Shown piece by piece: positions 47,837 to 59,470 of a stretch of DNA of 64,000 bases. The notes beneath the pieces were generated by a model. That model searched no databases, was not told the origin of the DNA, and saw nothing but the letters and a program-made list of their open reading frames with translations. Position 1 is the stretch's first letter. Every line of letters starts with the position of its first letter. This stretch comes from Phallus indusiatus (Eukaryota; Basidiomycota; Agaricomycetes; Phallales; Phallaceae), in assembly GCA_027605045.1 (NCBI GenBank), contig JAQFWX010000050.1, forward strand, positions 124,001 through 188,000, given 5' to 3'. The position numbers and the translations under genes are program-made.

Positions 47837-49210
47837 GTTGATAAAGTCCACGCAAAGAGCGATACTAGATCTTGTGGTTGGATTTGAAAGCTTCTCCGAG
47901 TCCCTCACAACGATCGGTTCACGTGTCGTGACACGGTCACAGTGCCCCCGCTGTTTTTGTCTAGTTATTACAAGATAATCCCACAAAATTATAATTCAGT
48001 CTCTAATCTTCATTCATGTCAAATACTTCTACCATCCACACGCACGACGTACTCCCCACAACTCTAATAGTACTGACAATGGCCACCCAGTCCTCGTCAT
48101 GCGAACAAAGTCATACAGAAATGTACATGATCGCTATCTTCAGAAAAACGGATTCGGAAGCCGAGCTTGCGTGAAAGACGCTAGAGAGAATGACGCGGAC
48201 GAGAGAAAACTAGTGGACACGCGATTGCTCGTGTTTCTGGTGTTATAAGGAACTCAAAGGAAGCGCGTCGCGGTGGTCAGTTTATACTAAGTATTCTCTT
48301 GTGTCACTCGCTGATTCGGAGAAGTGAATGTTGGTGGGCAGCACCAGTGTTCCTGCGCATAGAAAACCGCAAGCTTGAACGTCTATCAGTCAAAAGTACA
48401 TGCTTGCATCTCCTCCGCTGTCACGGTGAAATGGTTGTCATCGCTCAAGACGTCGCCAACTTCATTGATTGCTCTGAAGTCAACCCAATCTCACCGTTCT
48501 TAGATGCCAAACCTACGACACGAGTACCCTATAATACTGATTCATATCAGACGTTCATCAACCGCTTTTACTTCCTATTTGACTGCATATGTCCTACTAC
48601 GGGCTGGTGCAGCATCCTTTTTGTGGTTATGGTAAATTGTCAATGGCTAGATATCTATGTCAATTGGTTTCGGGCATTGTCAGTTTCCAAAGCGTATATT
48701 GACATGCGGAGAGGGTGGCGCAAGTTGTCGCGTGTAACTCCCCGGAGAACAGAGATTGCCTTAGAAGTTTCAAGTCGATGATTAATAACAGACGAGATCG
48801 TTTCTTCATATTAAACGCGAAAAAGATAAAAAAAAATTGAACATAGCAGTTTGTTAAGCGTGCACACAGCAAGAAACGACAGAGGAAACAGGATTAGTAT
48901 AAGAACTAAGGGATAGAACATGATTTTTCTTCTGGTTTGTGAAAACAAAATTTAAAATTGGAAGGTGTGGATCAAAAATTAGGTTATGGAAAGGAAAAAG
49001 GAGTGAGGATTGGAATATATAGAAATGTTGGATGGAGAGACACACGACGGACACAAGATGGATCCAGGATGAATCCACAGATGGAGGCATGACGGTGGAG
49101 ACGATCGCGAACAGCTCAAGTCTATTACGCGTTAACCCGGTACTATATAGGGTCCCATGCTTCAAACGCCAGATTTAAGTAGGATAAGAGGAGGATATTT
49201 TCTGAAAAAC
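47837..49210. other. Duplicated flanks between array copies 1 and 2
   Basis: Bases 48520-48640 match 50560-50665 (the 5' flanks of copies 1 and 2). Bases 48850-49010 match the 3' flank of copy 1. The 160-codon frame at 48299-48781 lies inside this duplicated flank and is not kept in the second copy, so it is not called a gene. Confidence 0.6.
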
Positions 49211-50409
49211 TTACGTATTATATCTTATTCTAGTCAAGTATCGAGGCCCATTGAGTGGGGGTTGCCACACAGTATTCTTCCTCCAACCGTCGCCATAATC
49301 TGACCTCCAGATCTCCTCCATCAGCTTCATGCATTCATCAGTCACATCTTTCCATTCAGACTCTTCAGTGAAACCTGTCGCGCGATCGGGTGAACCATCC
49401 TGAAGCGCTTTGGTTGCTTCCTTCACTTCTATTTGGTGACGTTTTGTCGAGACGATATCTAGCCTGTCTCCAGCCCACTTTCCGCGATGAAGCCCCTCGA
49501 CATTTAAACTCGTTGAATCTTCAGAAGACCAGCAAACTTGTATAAGAGCGATATGTCCGAGCGTAAGTTTCTTCGGTCGTTTGTCATCGCACCCCTCAAA
49601 AAGCTTATCGAAACCTGTCTCGTCGACATATAGCTTTTTCGACAGGTTTCGCAGAATCAAAGAGCGTCCGTCGTTGTACTCTTCGCAAATATACTTCCAC
49701 GCATTCTGTTCCGACTTGGTCATTTTCATGGACATTTGGTAAAAATTGGAAATGCTCTCGGGATCAAGGAGATGGAGATGGTCATCGGGGTTAGGCCACT
49801 CTTCCTTCTCCAGATATAACTTGTATTCTTCCTCAGGGATACTCGATGGCCAGTCATCGGGTTCTTGACCGTCACCAGCACAGATAACTCGGTCTCCTGA
49901 CCATAACTTCTCAGCAATGAGACCGTCCCGGACAAGCGTAATATGACGTTTGCCGATTTCCCAGAAACGAGGACACGTCAGGGCGAAATATACGATATTA
50001 TCTAAGCCATCGATACAGCCACAGATGGTGTCGAGAACTTCGTTTGGAAAGTTGAGTATTTTGGATTCTGGAATATTTCTATCAAAATCGATAAGTCCGA
50101 GGGTGGCATTGTCACAACAGAAGCGAAATTATCTGCCTACTGATTACTCTCGGCTTGTTTAGTAATGCCAGGCAGAATATCTCTCTCGATATAACGAATC
50201 ATAGTGGAAGTCTTCGCAAGCCGATGGAGAATCATTTTCATTTGAGTCGGTAGATCTCCAGATGCAAAGATGAATTCGCCTAGTTTCTGTGCTGAACGTG
50301 GCTCACACACTTGGCGTTTGTCCAGATTGTATCTGAAAAGATAATTGTGAGCCTTGTTATAAAATGACAAGGCTATATCTAGAACTGACAGTTTCCAATA
50401 CTGGCCCAT
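49211..50409 (-). CDS. MGQYWK-family F-box-like protein, array copy 2
   Basis: Exons 50390-50409 (20 nt, MGQYWK), 50141-50332 and 49211-50078 join in phase to 359 aa. Very close to copy 1 throughout (ILNFPNEVLDTICGCIDGLD; TLGHIALIQVCWSSE; HRGKWAGDRLDIVS), with a different C-terminal end. Exon 3 contains no start codon before 49735, so a simple frame search sees only its last 174 codons, but it is open from 50078. Exon lengths and splice phases match the other array members. Function unknown; F-box adaptor role inferred. Confidence 0.87.
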
Positions 50410-53179
50410 GTCGATAAATTCCACGCAAAGAGCGGTCCTAGATCTTGTGGTTGGATAAAGTTTCTCGCAACGATCCGAGTCGATTCACGCCGTGTCGTCG
50501 TGACGTCACTGACACGGTCACATTGCCCGTTCCTCTCCCCTCGTCCATGTTTACTACGATGTGAGTACCCTTTAATACTGATTCATAGACATTCATCGAT
50601 TATTCATCAACCGCTTTTGCTTCCTATTTGACTGCATATGTCCTATGGGGCTGGTGCAGTGAGCAGTGCCGCATTGCCACTAACATTGCTCATCTCGAGG
50701 GCGATAATTAATGACGATGACTAGTAGATCACACGGGCTTGAAAATTATTGCTACCTTTGTGGTTTTCATTTGGACTACATCTGAATTGGCCTTAAATCG
50801 GTTTTCTTAACGAGAAGCTGAGAACGTTGCGGTAATTTGAATGTATTAGGAGGATTTAAGATTATGTACAACCCTCAAAGTTTATTGAATGAGGTAGCCG
50901 TAGAAGTATTGATCAATCGATTTAGATGTTGTGTGGTCAGAAAGACACGTCGTGTGCAATTTGAAGTGACTCGGACAACGCGATGATCAAGTTTGAGTCA
51001 CGCGCCACGATACCCAATTGTCGAAGAGTGCCAATACGTCTAGCGAAAACATAATGAAAGGATCGGTATCCAATTTCATTCGTTCATTCAACAGTTTAAA
51101 CTTACGGTTTGACTTATGTATCGCCCAACCAATTTTGCCTTTCAGCTGATGTTTACCTTTAGGGTACTTGCCACGGCCCGCCAAGATCACCATTGACAGG
51201 AGATATAATTGAATACATTGGACAAATATAAGTGAACGCGGGATAGAATCATCTAAAAAAGCATGTCAGATTCCGCATTGGATAATTGTTGTTGCATTAT
51301 ATCACTTTGGGGTTTTCTTCTGATGCCTACATCCTAGGTGCACAAAGAAAGCTCAAGCTCTGAACACGCATTCGCGCTGGGTGACGCGTCTGATGGACAT
51401 TGAACAACAAGTTGGCCTCAACTGTCCAATAGTATGATGTCCGTCGCGGCCCTACGGACACGTCGTGGACAACCTACGCTCGAATAAACCTGCGTTAATA
51501 CATATAGTCGGTGTGGACCGTGTTCTACCACAAAGCTCTTCTCATCCCCTCACCCCAAGTCACGTCATCCAACCCTTGTTAATCATCCAATCTCTATTCT
51601 CGAACAATGCGCCACATCACATATCACCTTCCAACTCAAAGCAATGCTGCTGAAGACTACTCGCATATCCATCCCGACTTGCGACCGGTTCAGGTTCAAC
51701 CCCCTCCTCCTGTTCAAATGGCGCGTCCTAGCTTAATTCCTGCGCTACAAAGTTATTGACGCGTACTTTAGAGTGAATTGCCATCACCATTCTACGATTT
51801 CCAGTCACGGATTGTGTGGGTGCCACGTAAGATGCAAGTGGATGTGTCCACCCGACATGAGGTTCGATAACGTACCCCAGGGTTCCGTGTTCCGTAAGAC
51901 ATGAATTCTGCTTCTTTTTCGCGCACCAACTAAAGTCAATCACAGCCGACGAAAATCCACAGTTGTTGGAGAATAAATCTACACCAGGCCCGAGTCAAGG
52001 TGATAACATTGACACCAGTTCGCGACCGCGAACCCGAAGCCAAATTAAGACCATAAACGCGACCACGTCGGGAACCATAACCCCGTCCACCTCCCCTTCA
52101 AATCAAAAAATAATCTCTTCTCCCGTTCGCAGAACACGCCCTAAACGAAATTCCCACGATAAAGAAGACCTCGAGTACGTTGCGGGACTGCCACTCCTCT
52201 TGTTATGGGAAAAGTGGTGCTGCATGTTCCATTTATGATGGTTTTTGTAGTAGCATTGGAGTACAGTGCCTTCACTGTGTGGATGAAGCTCCTGGGGATG
52301 CCATAAGTGCGTAGGGCTTCCCATAGAGTCATATAAATATGTTAGCTATCGAGTTGATACGCACAAAGCTAGGCATATTGAAAAATATCACTCATAGCTC
52401 GGTCACTAAAAGAGACAACAAAGAGACAATGAAAGATGATCTAAATCGTGATTGAATGACATTATGTTATATAAGAAAAAAAAGCGTACCTATATGTTTT
52501 TATTAACCAAATCTGTTTATATATCGATATGGATGTAGACTTATCGGATCGTGGTGAAAGGGAAGTTTTGAGCTTTTGGCCAAGCGCGTCGCGTCGGAGC
52601 TTCAAGCACGCATGAGCGCCCGGAGTGCGGTTGTGGTTTAGGTTGGGTTTAGGGTTTGGGGATAATTTGAGTTCGTTAGATGACCACTTGTCCGATTTCG
52701 TCCTGTCATAAATCCTCTCTTAAGCTCCAATAATGGTCAAGATAACCTACGTTACCGCTCTTACAACGCTGGATAATGAGTGTAGTCGATGCTGTCTCAG
52801 ATGACGGGAATCATAGGACGTCGAATTGCTGCTGAGCCAATGCGTTTTGAAGCGAGCACGCAGTCAAGCCAATAAATGTCGTCGTTTGTTGGATCCATCA
52901 TTATCTGACAATTTCCCAGTATCTTGTCCGAAACTTTGTTCGGCGAAATAGCGGCAGTTAGACCAATTCAATGTACTATATTGTGTATCGCAAAACGAAT
53001 GCTACGCAAATGATTGGTACGTCGGAGAGTAATTAGTGATTTATATTTTGTTATTCAAATACAAAATTACATGGAGGGAGTGCGAACAAGGCGCTCTGCT
53101 AAACACACAGTACAAACGATAGGAAAGATAGAATTGAAGTCGGGACGAAAGATAAGAAATTCAACTCTGAAAAATTACG
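50410..53179. other. Gene-poor stretch with a LINE fragment
   Basis: Besides the flank duplication (50490-50665) and the LINE scrap at 52103-52332, no gene is supported. A plus-strand frame at 51963-52238 has a low-complexity, Ser/Thr/Pro-rich peptide with SRPRTRSQIK and could be a fragment of a mobile-element ORF. G/T-rich telomere-like sequence lies at 52635-52672. Bases 52930-53179 match 57230-57440 (3' flanks of copies 3 and 5). Confidence 0.5.
52103..52332 (-). mobile_element. Non-LTR (LINE) reverse-transcriptase fragment
   Basis: The minus strand encodes LWEALRTYGIPRSFIHTVKA, then LYSNATTKTIINGTCSTTFP and ITRGV. This is the segment just before the R-Q-G-D-P-L-S motif of LINE reverse transcriptases. 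After RGV the frame fails and the rest is absent. It is a short dead relic. Confidence 0.75.
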
Positions 53180-54431
53180 TTAGATGCTCTCATCGGTGAG
53201 ATCCTGTTCAGAATCACTGTGAGTATCAAGATCAGAGGCATTTAAACCGTAGTATTCTCTATAGTAATCGTTCACCAGTTGCTTCAACCATTTTCTGCCA
53301 TTCTGTGCCTTCCAAATGTTGTCTAATAACTCCACGCACTCGTCCGTCACATCTTTCCATTCAGCCCGGTTGCCAGAGATACTTGTAGAAGAGCTGGATG
53401 GTACCGGTGAACTCTGTTCAGCGCCAACGTTGCCAGGTAAGCCCTCCTGATATTTTAATGTGGCGTCTTCAATTTCCTTTGTGTGCCGATCAAATGATAC
53501 AATATCCAGCCTGTCTCCAGCCCATTCTCCGCGGTGAATTGGTCCCTGGTAATTAATATATCTTGGAGGTTCAGAAGACCAGCAATTCTTCGAAAGCGCA
53601 ATGTGTGCAAGCCGATGGGTTGGGGGTTGGAAATCGTCCAAAAGTTCATCAAGTCCTCTTTGATTGACGTATACCTTTTTTGAAATGTTTCGCAGGACAG
53701 GATCACCTCTATCGTAGACATTTTCAGATTGACAAATCCAATCGTATGCATCCCGTTCCAACTTGTTCATTCCAAGGTAGATGATATTTGTTTCGACTTC
53801 AAGGAGGGAACCGTTGTTATTGCGGATTGGCCACTCGTCCTTCGAAAGATACGATTCGCGTTCTTTTTCGGGGATACTAGATGGCCAGTCATTGGAATGT
53901 TCACGAACACAAATTATGTGGTCTCCTGCCCATGAAGTTTCAGCGATGACAGCATCCCTAACGCGCACAATATGAGGTTTGGCAATTCCCCAGAATCGGG
54001 GACACGTCAAAGCGAAAGATATGATATTGTCTAAACCATTGATACAGCCACAGATGACGTAGAGAACTTCATTAGGCAGTTTTTCAAGTATCGGAGATTT
54101 TTTCAATGTTGTAAACCTAACAAAATCGATCCAATCGTAACGTCGTCAGAGCAAAAGTAGAAATTTTCTTACTGTCCAATCTTTGTTGATTCACCAAATA
54201 GACCAGGGAGAACTTTCTCTTCAATAAGATGAATTATTGAGGAAGTTCGGGCGGGTCGAGTGAGCAGCGGGCCCATTTCATCCTCTGACTCAGAGGAGAA
54301 GAAGAGTGAGTATAGGTCATCATTCCAGCACCGTTCGTGTTTGTCCAAGTTGTAGCTAAAAGCAGTTGTAAGTCGCTCGTTTATTGAAGCAATTTAATTT
54401 GTTCTACTGACCATGCGCAAACTTCACGCAT
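53180..54431 (-). CDS. MGQYWK-family F-box-like protein, array copy 3 (MR-type first exon)
   Basis: Exons 54412-54431 (20 nt), 54173-54355 and 53180-54116 join in phase to 379 aa. The first exon encodes MREVCA rather than MGQYWK, but has the same length and phase. Exon 2 gives YNLDKHERCWNDDLYSLFFS. Exon 3 has the F-box-like ILEKLPNEVLYVICGCINGL, then FALTCPRFWGIAKPHI. Conserved HRGEWAGDRLDIVSFDRHTK and EWKDVTDECVELLDNIW follow, then a longer acidic tail (DLDTHSDSEQDLTDESI). Its closest relative is copy 5 at 57444, which shares the tail and the altered first exon. Confidence 0.87.
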
Positions 54432-55387
54432 GACAATGATATATGCACGCTCAGGACAAGGGTGCTAGTCAGCTGGTAATTGGTTGAAATTTGAAAAAAT
54501 TCGGCACAACTTCAAGCAAGGCACAAGACGGACGGAGTCAGCTGTTTTGACGGAGATTGAAATTAACTGTTATGCAACGTAGGGTGACGTCACTTCACTG
54601 TGAAACGTCAAACGCGTTTGGTGAAACTTGAAGTTGCTATGATTCATCGCTCGCTCTGCTCAAAGCAGCAAATATTTTCTGGGCAATCATCCTGTGTCTA
54701 CAAGATGAGCTTAGACGGTTGTTGAGATAGCTGCAAAATGAGGGAAATTATGTGGTTATCCTCTCAATTTTAAGTTCGTTTTTCGAAGGAATTGAGAAGT
54801 GTTCACTGACATGGACGTAGGCAGTGCAACCGTCATCCGTGGCATTTTTCCAGAAGTAGTTAGGAGAACTTGATTTGGTCCCCATCCTGTCAAAAATATT
54901 TGACGAAATACAGCTTGCGATAGGCTAAGGGTTCGGGGCATCGCGTATCGCAAAACGTACTTATATTGCAGCAAAATCAACAAGAACTATATTTCGTTGT
55001 TCGGATGTAGTTCGGATGTAGAATCAAAAGTAACAATTAAACAAGGCGAAAGATACGGCGAGGGGAATTGATATCGGAACGAAAAAGAGAACTTCATTCC
55101 AATTTTGTCTTGTTAAAATACACAACGTCATTGATTCGTGAGCGTTGTAGGATAGTTTTTACTCCATAATTTGATTGTTGAGCTCACGACTTATTAGCTA
55201 ATTTAGTCCACTCATCGTTTTGTAAGAGGTTATTAGAATCGGGATGTTAATTCAATGGCTTCGGGCACGTAGTAAATTCTCAGGCCTCATTCAGGTGAGC
55301 CACTAGCTCACTCAAATATAATTTCTCGCCAAAATACATGATCGCTTTTTATCCATAGTACATACATCAAATATATCAGCTAGTTAT
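54432..55387. repeat. Flank modules and the dispersed 200-bp repeat
   Basis: Bases 54640-54960 share modules with 56940-57260 and with 58900-59100 (5' flank, then the cttgcgat...gtatcgcaaaacgta stretch). Bases 55200-55385 hold the fourth copy of the repeat otherwise found upstream of the F-box genes at 1, 2415 and 7115 (caggcctcattcaggtgagc, then cactagctcactcaaatata). No gene is seen. Confidence 0.6.
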
Positions 55388-56558
55388 TTATCGGAATTCC
55401 TCCCTCCAATTTTTACCCTCAGCTGCTTCCCAAATGTCCTCTATCAGCTTCATGCATTCATCAGTCGCATCTTTCCACTCAGACTCGCCAGTGATACCTG
55501 TGACGTGGTCGGATAAACCACTCTGGAGAGATTTCTTCGCTTCCTCAATTTCTCTTTTGTGACGTTTTTTCGAAACAATTTCTAGCCTATCTCCAGCCCA
55601 TTCTCCCCGATCCATCGATCCTTGGTAACACATATTCGTCGTTGGATCAGAAGACCAGCAAATTTGGGCGAGGGCAATGTGTCCCAATGTAATGACGTCC
55701 GGTCGTTTTTCAGAGCATCCCTCCAAAAGTTTATCGAACCCTCTTTCAAAAACGTATAGTTTTTTCGACATGTTCCGCAGGACAAATGAACCACAGTCGT
55801 AGACAGCACTACAAATAAACCTGTGCGCTTTCGATTCCAAATTGGACATCTCCATGCACTTCCGGAGGTAATCAGAATTACCCTCAAAGCCATCGAGGGT
55901 GATCAGGTGCCGGTCATAGTGGGGCCATGAGAGAGGCCAATCGTCTTTTGAAAGATATGATTCATATTCTCTCTGAGAGATACTAGATGGCCAGTCATCA
56001 GGTTCTTGATAATCACCACCACAGATAATTCGGTTTCCTGCCCACAACCTCTCAGCGATGAGACCATCCCGAATGCGCGTGATATGAGGTTTGGCAATTT
56101 GCCAAAATCGGGGACAAGCCAGAGCGAAAGACGTAACATCTACTAGACCCTCGATGCAGCCACAAACCATATCGAGGATCTCGTTCGGAAACTTTTCCAA
56201 TATTGGAGGTTTGTTCGATTTTGTAAACCTGACAAGGTCGATTAGTTGCAACGCCTTCGGAGTGAATAACTGAATGCTTCTAACAAATTGATCTTCGTTA
56301 ATCCGTTTACAAGACTAGGAAGAACTTCTTGCTCAATACAATGTATCATCAAGGAAGTTTTCGTGGGCCGAGTAAGCAGTATTTGCAGGTCCCTCGCTAA
56401 GTCATCGGATAAGAAGAAAAATTCGCATAATTTACATCCTCTGCGTGGTTCGCACAACTCGTGTTTGTCCAAATTGTATCTATAAAGACCCTGTAAGTCA
56501 CTCTTATACTGAAATGACGTGAGTTTGGTTTTACTAACAATTTCCAATACTGGCCCAT
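55388..56558 (-). CDS. MGQYWK-family F-box-like protein, array copy 4
   Basis: Exons 56539-56558 (20 nt, MGQYWK), 56285-56479 and 55388-56228 join in phase to 351 aa. The introns are GTTAGT...ATAG and GTTAGA...TCAG, both with GTTAG donors unlike the sister copies. Exon 2 encodes YNLDKHELCEPRRGCKLCEF. Exon 3 has ILEKFPNEILDMVCGCIEGL, FALACPRFWQIAKPHITRI, TLGHIALAQICWSSDP and RGEWAGDRLEIVS. It is the array member closest to the decayed copy at 7393-8077 (RPDVITLGHIALAQICWSSD against RPEVITLGHVSLARICWSTD). Confidence 0.85.
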
Positions 56559-57443
56559 GTTGGTGGGTGTACCCGGGAGTGGTAAAACGACAATGAGAAT
56601 GGTAGTGGAAAAAGGTTGTCTCGCCCCCTTATTTATGTGTGCACGCGTTGTCCCAGCCGCGGTCCCGAGTCAACTTGAACCGGCGTGCGTCTCAGTTATC
56701 CTGTCCGAGTCCAATTTGTTGTCCTTCCAAGCTCAATTGAAGTCCTGATGCTATTGCATAACCTCTTGATCTTCGTTCATTGTCCTACAAGTCTTCCGCG
56801 TTGACGTTACAACAATGCTGGGGGACATAACATTCTGATAGTGACGCCACCGACGTGATGACCACTATGAAGGAATAATGTTGTATCAGATAATCATGGG
56901 CTAGTTGGTGCGAGAAGTGCTCCTACCGAGCAGACGAGCCAAGCCGATACGTTTTATTCTTCATCGCTCGCTGGATCAGAGGCAGCAAATATTGTCGGGG
57001 AGTCCTTTTGTGTCTACGAGGGAGTTTGGACAGTTGCCGGGGAAATCCGAGAATTCAATAAACCCCCTATTGTCCCTTTAAGTCGTTTCTTTTCGGGATT
57101 TGAAAAGAAAGAAGTGTTAACGGATGTCGATGAGCGGTATGGTCGTTGTCGCTGACATTTTTCGAGTAATGGTTTTAAAAATTGATTGAAGCCTTTCGCT
57201 TTCCCGTTATTTTGTCCAGAATTTTTGATGGAATAGCTGCAGTTTGCAATTAGGCCAATTCAATGTATCGTGTATCGCAAAACAAATGTTACATAAATGA
57301 TTGATACATCGAAGAGTGATTAGTAATTATCCAGAAATCATATTTTGTTATTCAGATACAAGGTTGCATGAAGGGAGAGCGAACAATGCGCTCTGCTAAA
57401 CATAGAGTACGAAAGACAGGAAATTTAACTCTGAAAAATTACG
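56559..57443. other. Flanks between array copies 4 and 5
   Basis: Repeated flank modules shared with 54640-54960 and 52930-53179. A chance Walker-A-like peptide on the plus strand at 56557 is dealt with under rejected items. Confidence 0.55.
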
Positions 57444-58694
57444 TTAGATGTTCTCGTCGGTGAGATCCTGTTCAGAATCGCTGTCGGTATCAAGCTCAGA
57501 GTCATTTAAACCGTAGTATTCCCTATAGTAATCGTTCACCAGTTTCTTCAACCATTTTCTCCCATATTCTGCCTTCCAAATATTGTCTATTAACTCCACA
57601 CACTCGTCCGTCACATCTTTCCATTCAGTCCGGCTGCCAGAAATACTTGTCGAAGAACTGGATGATGAACTCTGTTCAGCGTCAATGTTGCCAGGTAAAC
57701 CCTCCTGATTTTTTTCTGTAGCGTCTTCCATTTCCTTTGTATGACAATCGAGTGGTACAATCTCCAGCCTGTCTCCAGCCCATTCTCCGTGATGAATTGG
57801 TCCCCGGTAACAAATATTTGTCGAAGGATTAGAAGACCAGCAAATCTTCGAAAGCGCAACGTGTGCAAGGGTTGGGAATAGGTGATCATCCACAAGTTCA
57901 CGAAGTCCTCTTTCCTCGACATATACCTTTTTTGAGATGTTTCGCAGGACAAGATAGCCAATATCGCAGACATTCTCAGGAAGACACATCCATCTGTATG
58001 CATCCTGTTCCAACTCGTTCATCCCATTGTAGCTATCATTTCTTATGTCCTCAAGGAAGGAAACGTAGTTAGCGTCCCGAATTGGCCACTTGCTCCTCGA
58101 AAGATATGATTCGTATTCTTTTTCGAGTATATTAGATGGCCATTCATCGAAATTTTCACGGGCACAAATTATGCGGTCTCCTGCCCATAAGGTCTTAGTG
58201 ATGATAGCGTCCCTAACGCGTATAATATGAGGTTTGGCAATTCCCCAGAAAAGGGGACACATCAGAGCGAAAGACATAATATTGTTTAGACCATCGATAC
58301 AACCACAGATGATGTAAAAGACTTCGTTCGGAGTTTTTTCGAGTATTGAGGATTTTTTCGATATTGTAAATCTAAAAAAACCGACCCCATCTTAACGTCG
58401 TCAGAGCAAAAAAGTAAAAAGTTTCTTACTGGCCCGTCTTTGTTGATTCACCAAATAGATCAGGGAGAACTTTTTCTTCGATAAGATAAATAATTGAGGA
58501 AGTTCGGGCGGGCCGAGTGAGCAGCGGGCCCATTTCATCCTCTGACTCAGAGGAGAAGAAGAGTGAGTATAGGTCACCATCCCAGCACCGTTCGTGTTTG
58601 TCCAAGTTGTAGCTAAATGCAGATGCAGGTGTAAGTCACTCTTTTATTGAAGCAACCTCTTTCGTTCTACTGACCATACCCAGGATTGACGCAT
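57444..58694 (-). CDS. MGQYWK-family F-box-like protein, array copy 5 (MR-type first exon)
   Basis: Exons 58675-58694 (20 nt, MRQSWV), 58430-58612 and 57444-58371 join in phase to 376 aa. Exon 3 opens FTISKKSSILEKTPNEVFYI then ICGCIDGLNN and FALMCPLFWGIAKPHI. The conserved blocks HHGEWAGDRLEIVPLDCHTK and EWKDVTDECVELIDNIW follow, then a serine run (a short microsatellite) and the acidic tail DLTDENI. It is the nearest paralogue of copy 3, with matching flanks, so the two arose by duplication of a whole unit. Confidence 0.87.
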
Positions 58695-59470
58695 GATGAT
58701 GATATATCCTCAAGAAAAAAGTGCTAGATAGTTGGAAAGCTGCAACAGTGGTCGAAAAAAACGTAAGTTTGTCCAGCACGAGCAAGGTGGGACCAGGCAC
58801 AAGACGGCTTAAAATATCACGTGGTTACTTGCATTGTCCAATAGTAGCCTGCAGTTCTGTCGGACGTTAAAATCATGATGCTAGGTGACGTCATTATGAA
58901 ACGGTTTCATACAATGGTCTGTGCTCCTCAGATTGAGTTTGGATAGTTGTCGGGGTATTTCGAAACTACAGAAATTCAGTGGCATTTTTTGAGCGGTGGG
59001 TACAAGCCTTGAAGAACTGAGACCTTTTAATATAGCTTGCGATTAGGTCAAGAGTTTGGTGTATCGTGCATCGCAAAACGTATGTAACGGTACCGGTACG
59101 CTGCGCAAAATAAACAAAAATTATATTTCTTCTTCAGATTCAGAATTACAAGCTTGAAAAGGAAAATTAAACAAGACGCCCTGCCAAGAATACAGTAGAA
59201 ATTGATACGGCAAGTAGAAGATATCGGAACGAAAAACAGAATTTCATTGGTCTCTGAAAGGTAGGTTAGATATTTCCTGAAACACCCACCAGTATGATTT
59301 CGCGCTATTTTTTGTAAAAGGTTTCGAGATGATTTTGAATAGCCAGGGGTAATTACAAGAACTGATTGAAGCCTTTTGTTTTCCCGTTGTCTTGTAAATT
59401 GTTGATGAAATAGCTGCAGTTTGCAATTAGGCTAAATCCAACGTATCGTGTATTGCAAAATGAATGTTAC
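58695..59470. repeat. 5' flank of copy 5, then 3'-flank module of a missing next unit
   Basis: Bases 59030-59100 and 59360-59465 match the modules lying downstream of copies 3 and 5 (tagctgcagtttgcaattag; gtgtat then tgcaaaa). The module should be followed by another gene, but the retrotransposon begins at 59471. No coding exon is visible here. Confidence 0.6.

Noticed and set aside
48299..48781. 160-codon plus-strand frame
   Set aside because: Lies in the duplicated 5' flank of array copy 1; the matching flank of copy 2 (50560-50665) does not keep the frame open.
52635..52672. Telomere-like ggtttaggttgggtttaggg stretch
   Set aside because: Too short and irregular to be a real telomere; at most a trace of an interstitial repeat. 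A similar short piece occurs at 17958.
56557..56748. Plus-strand peptide with a perfect Walker A motif (GVPGSGKTT)
   Set aside because: It overlaps the first exon of array copy 4 on the other strand; the rest of the peptide has no NTPase features and no spliced continuation was found. Probably chance.
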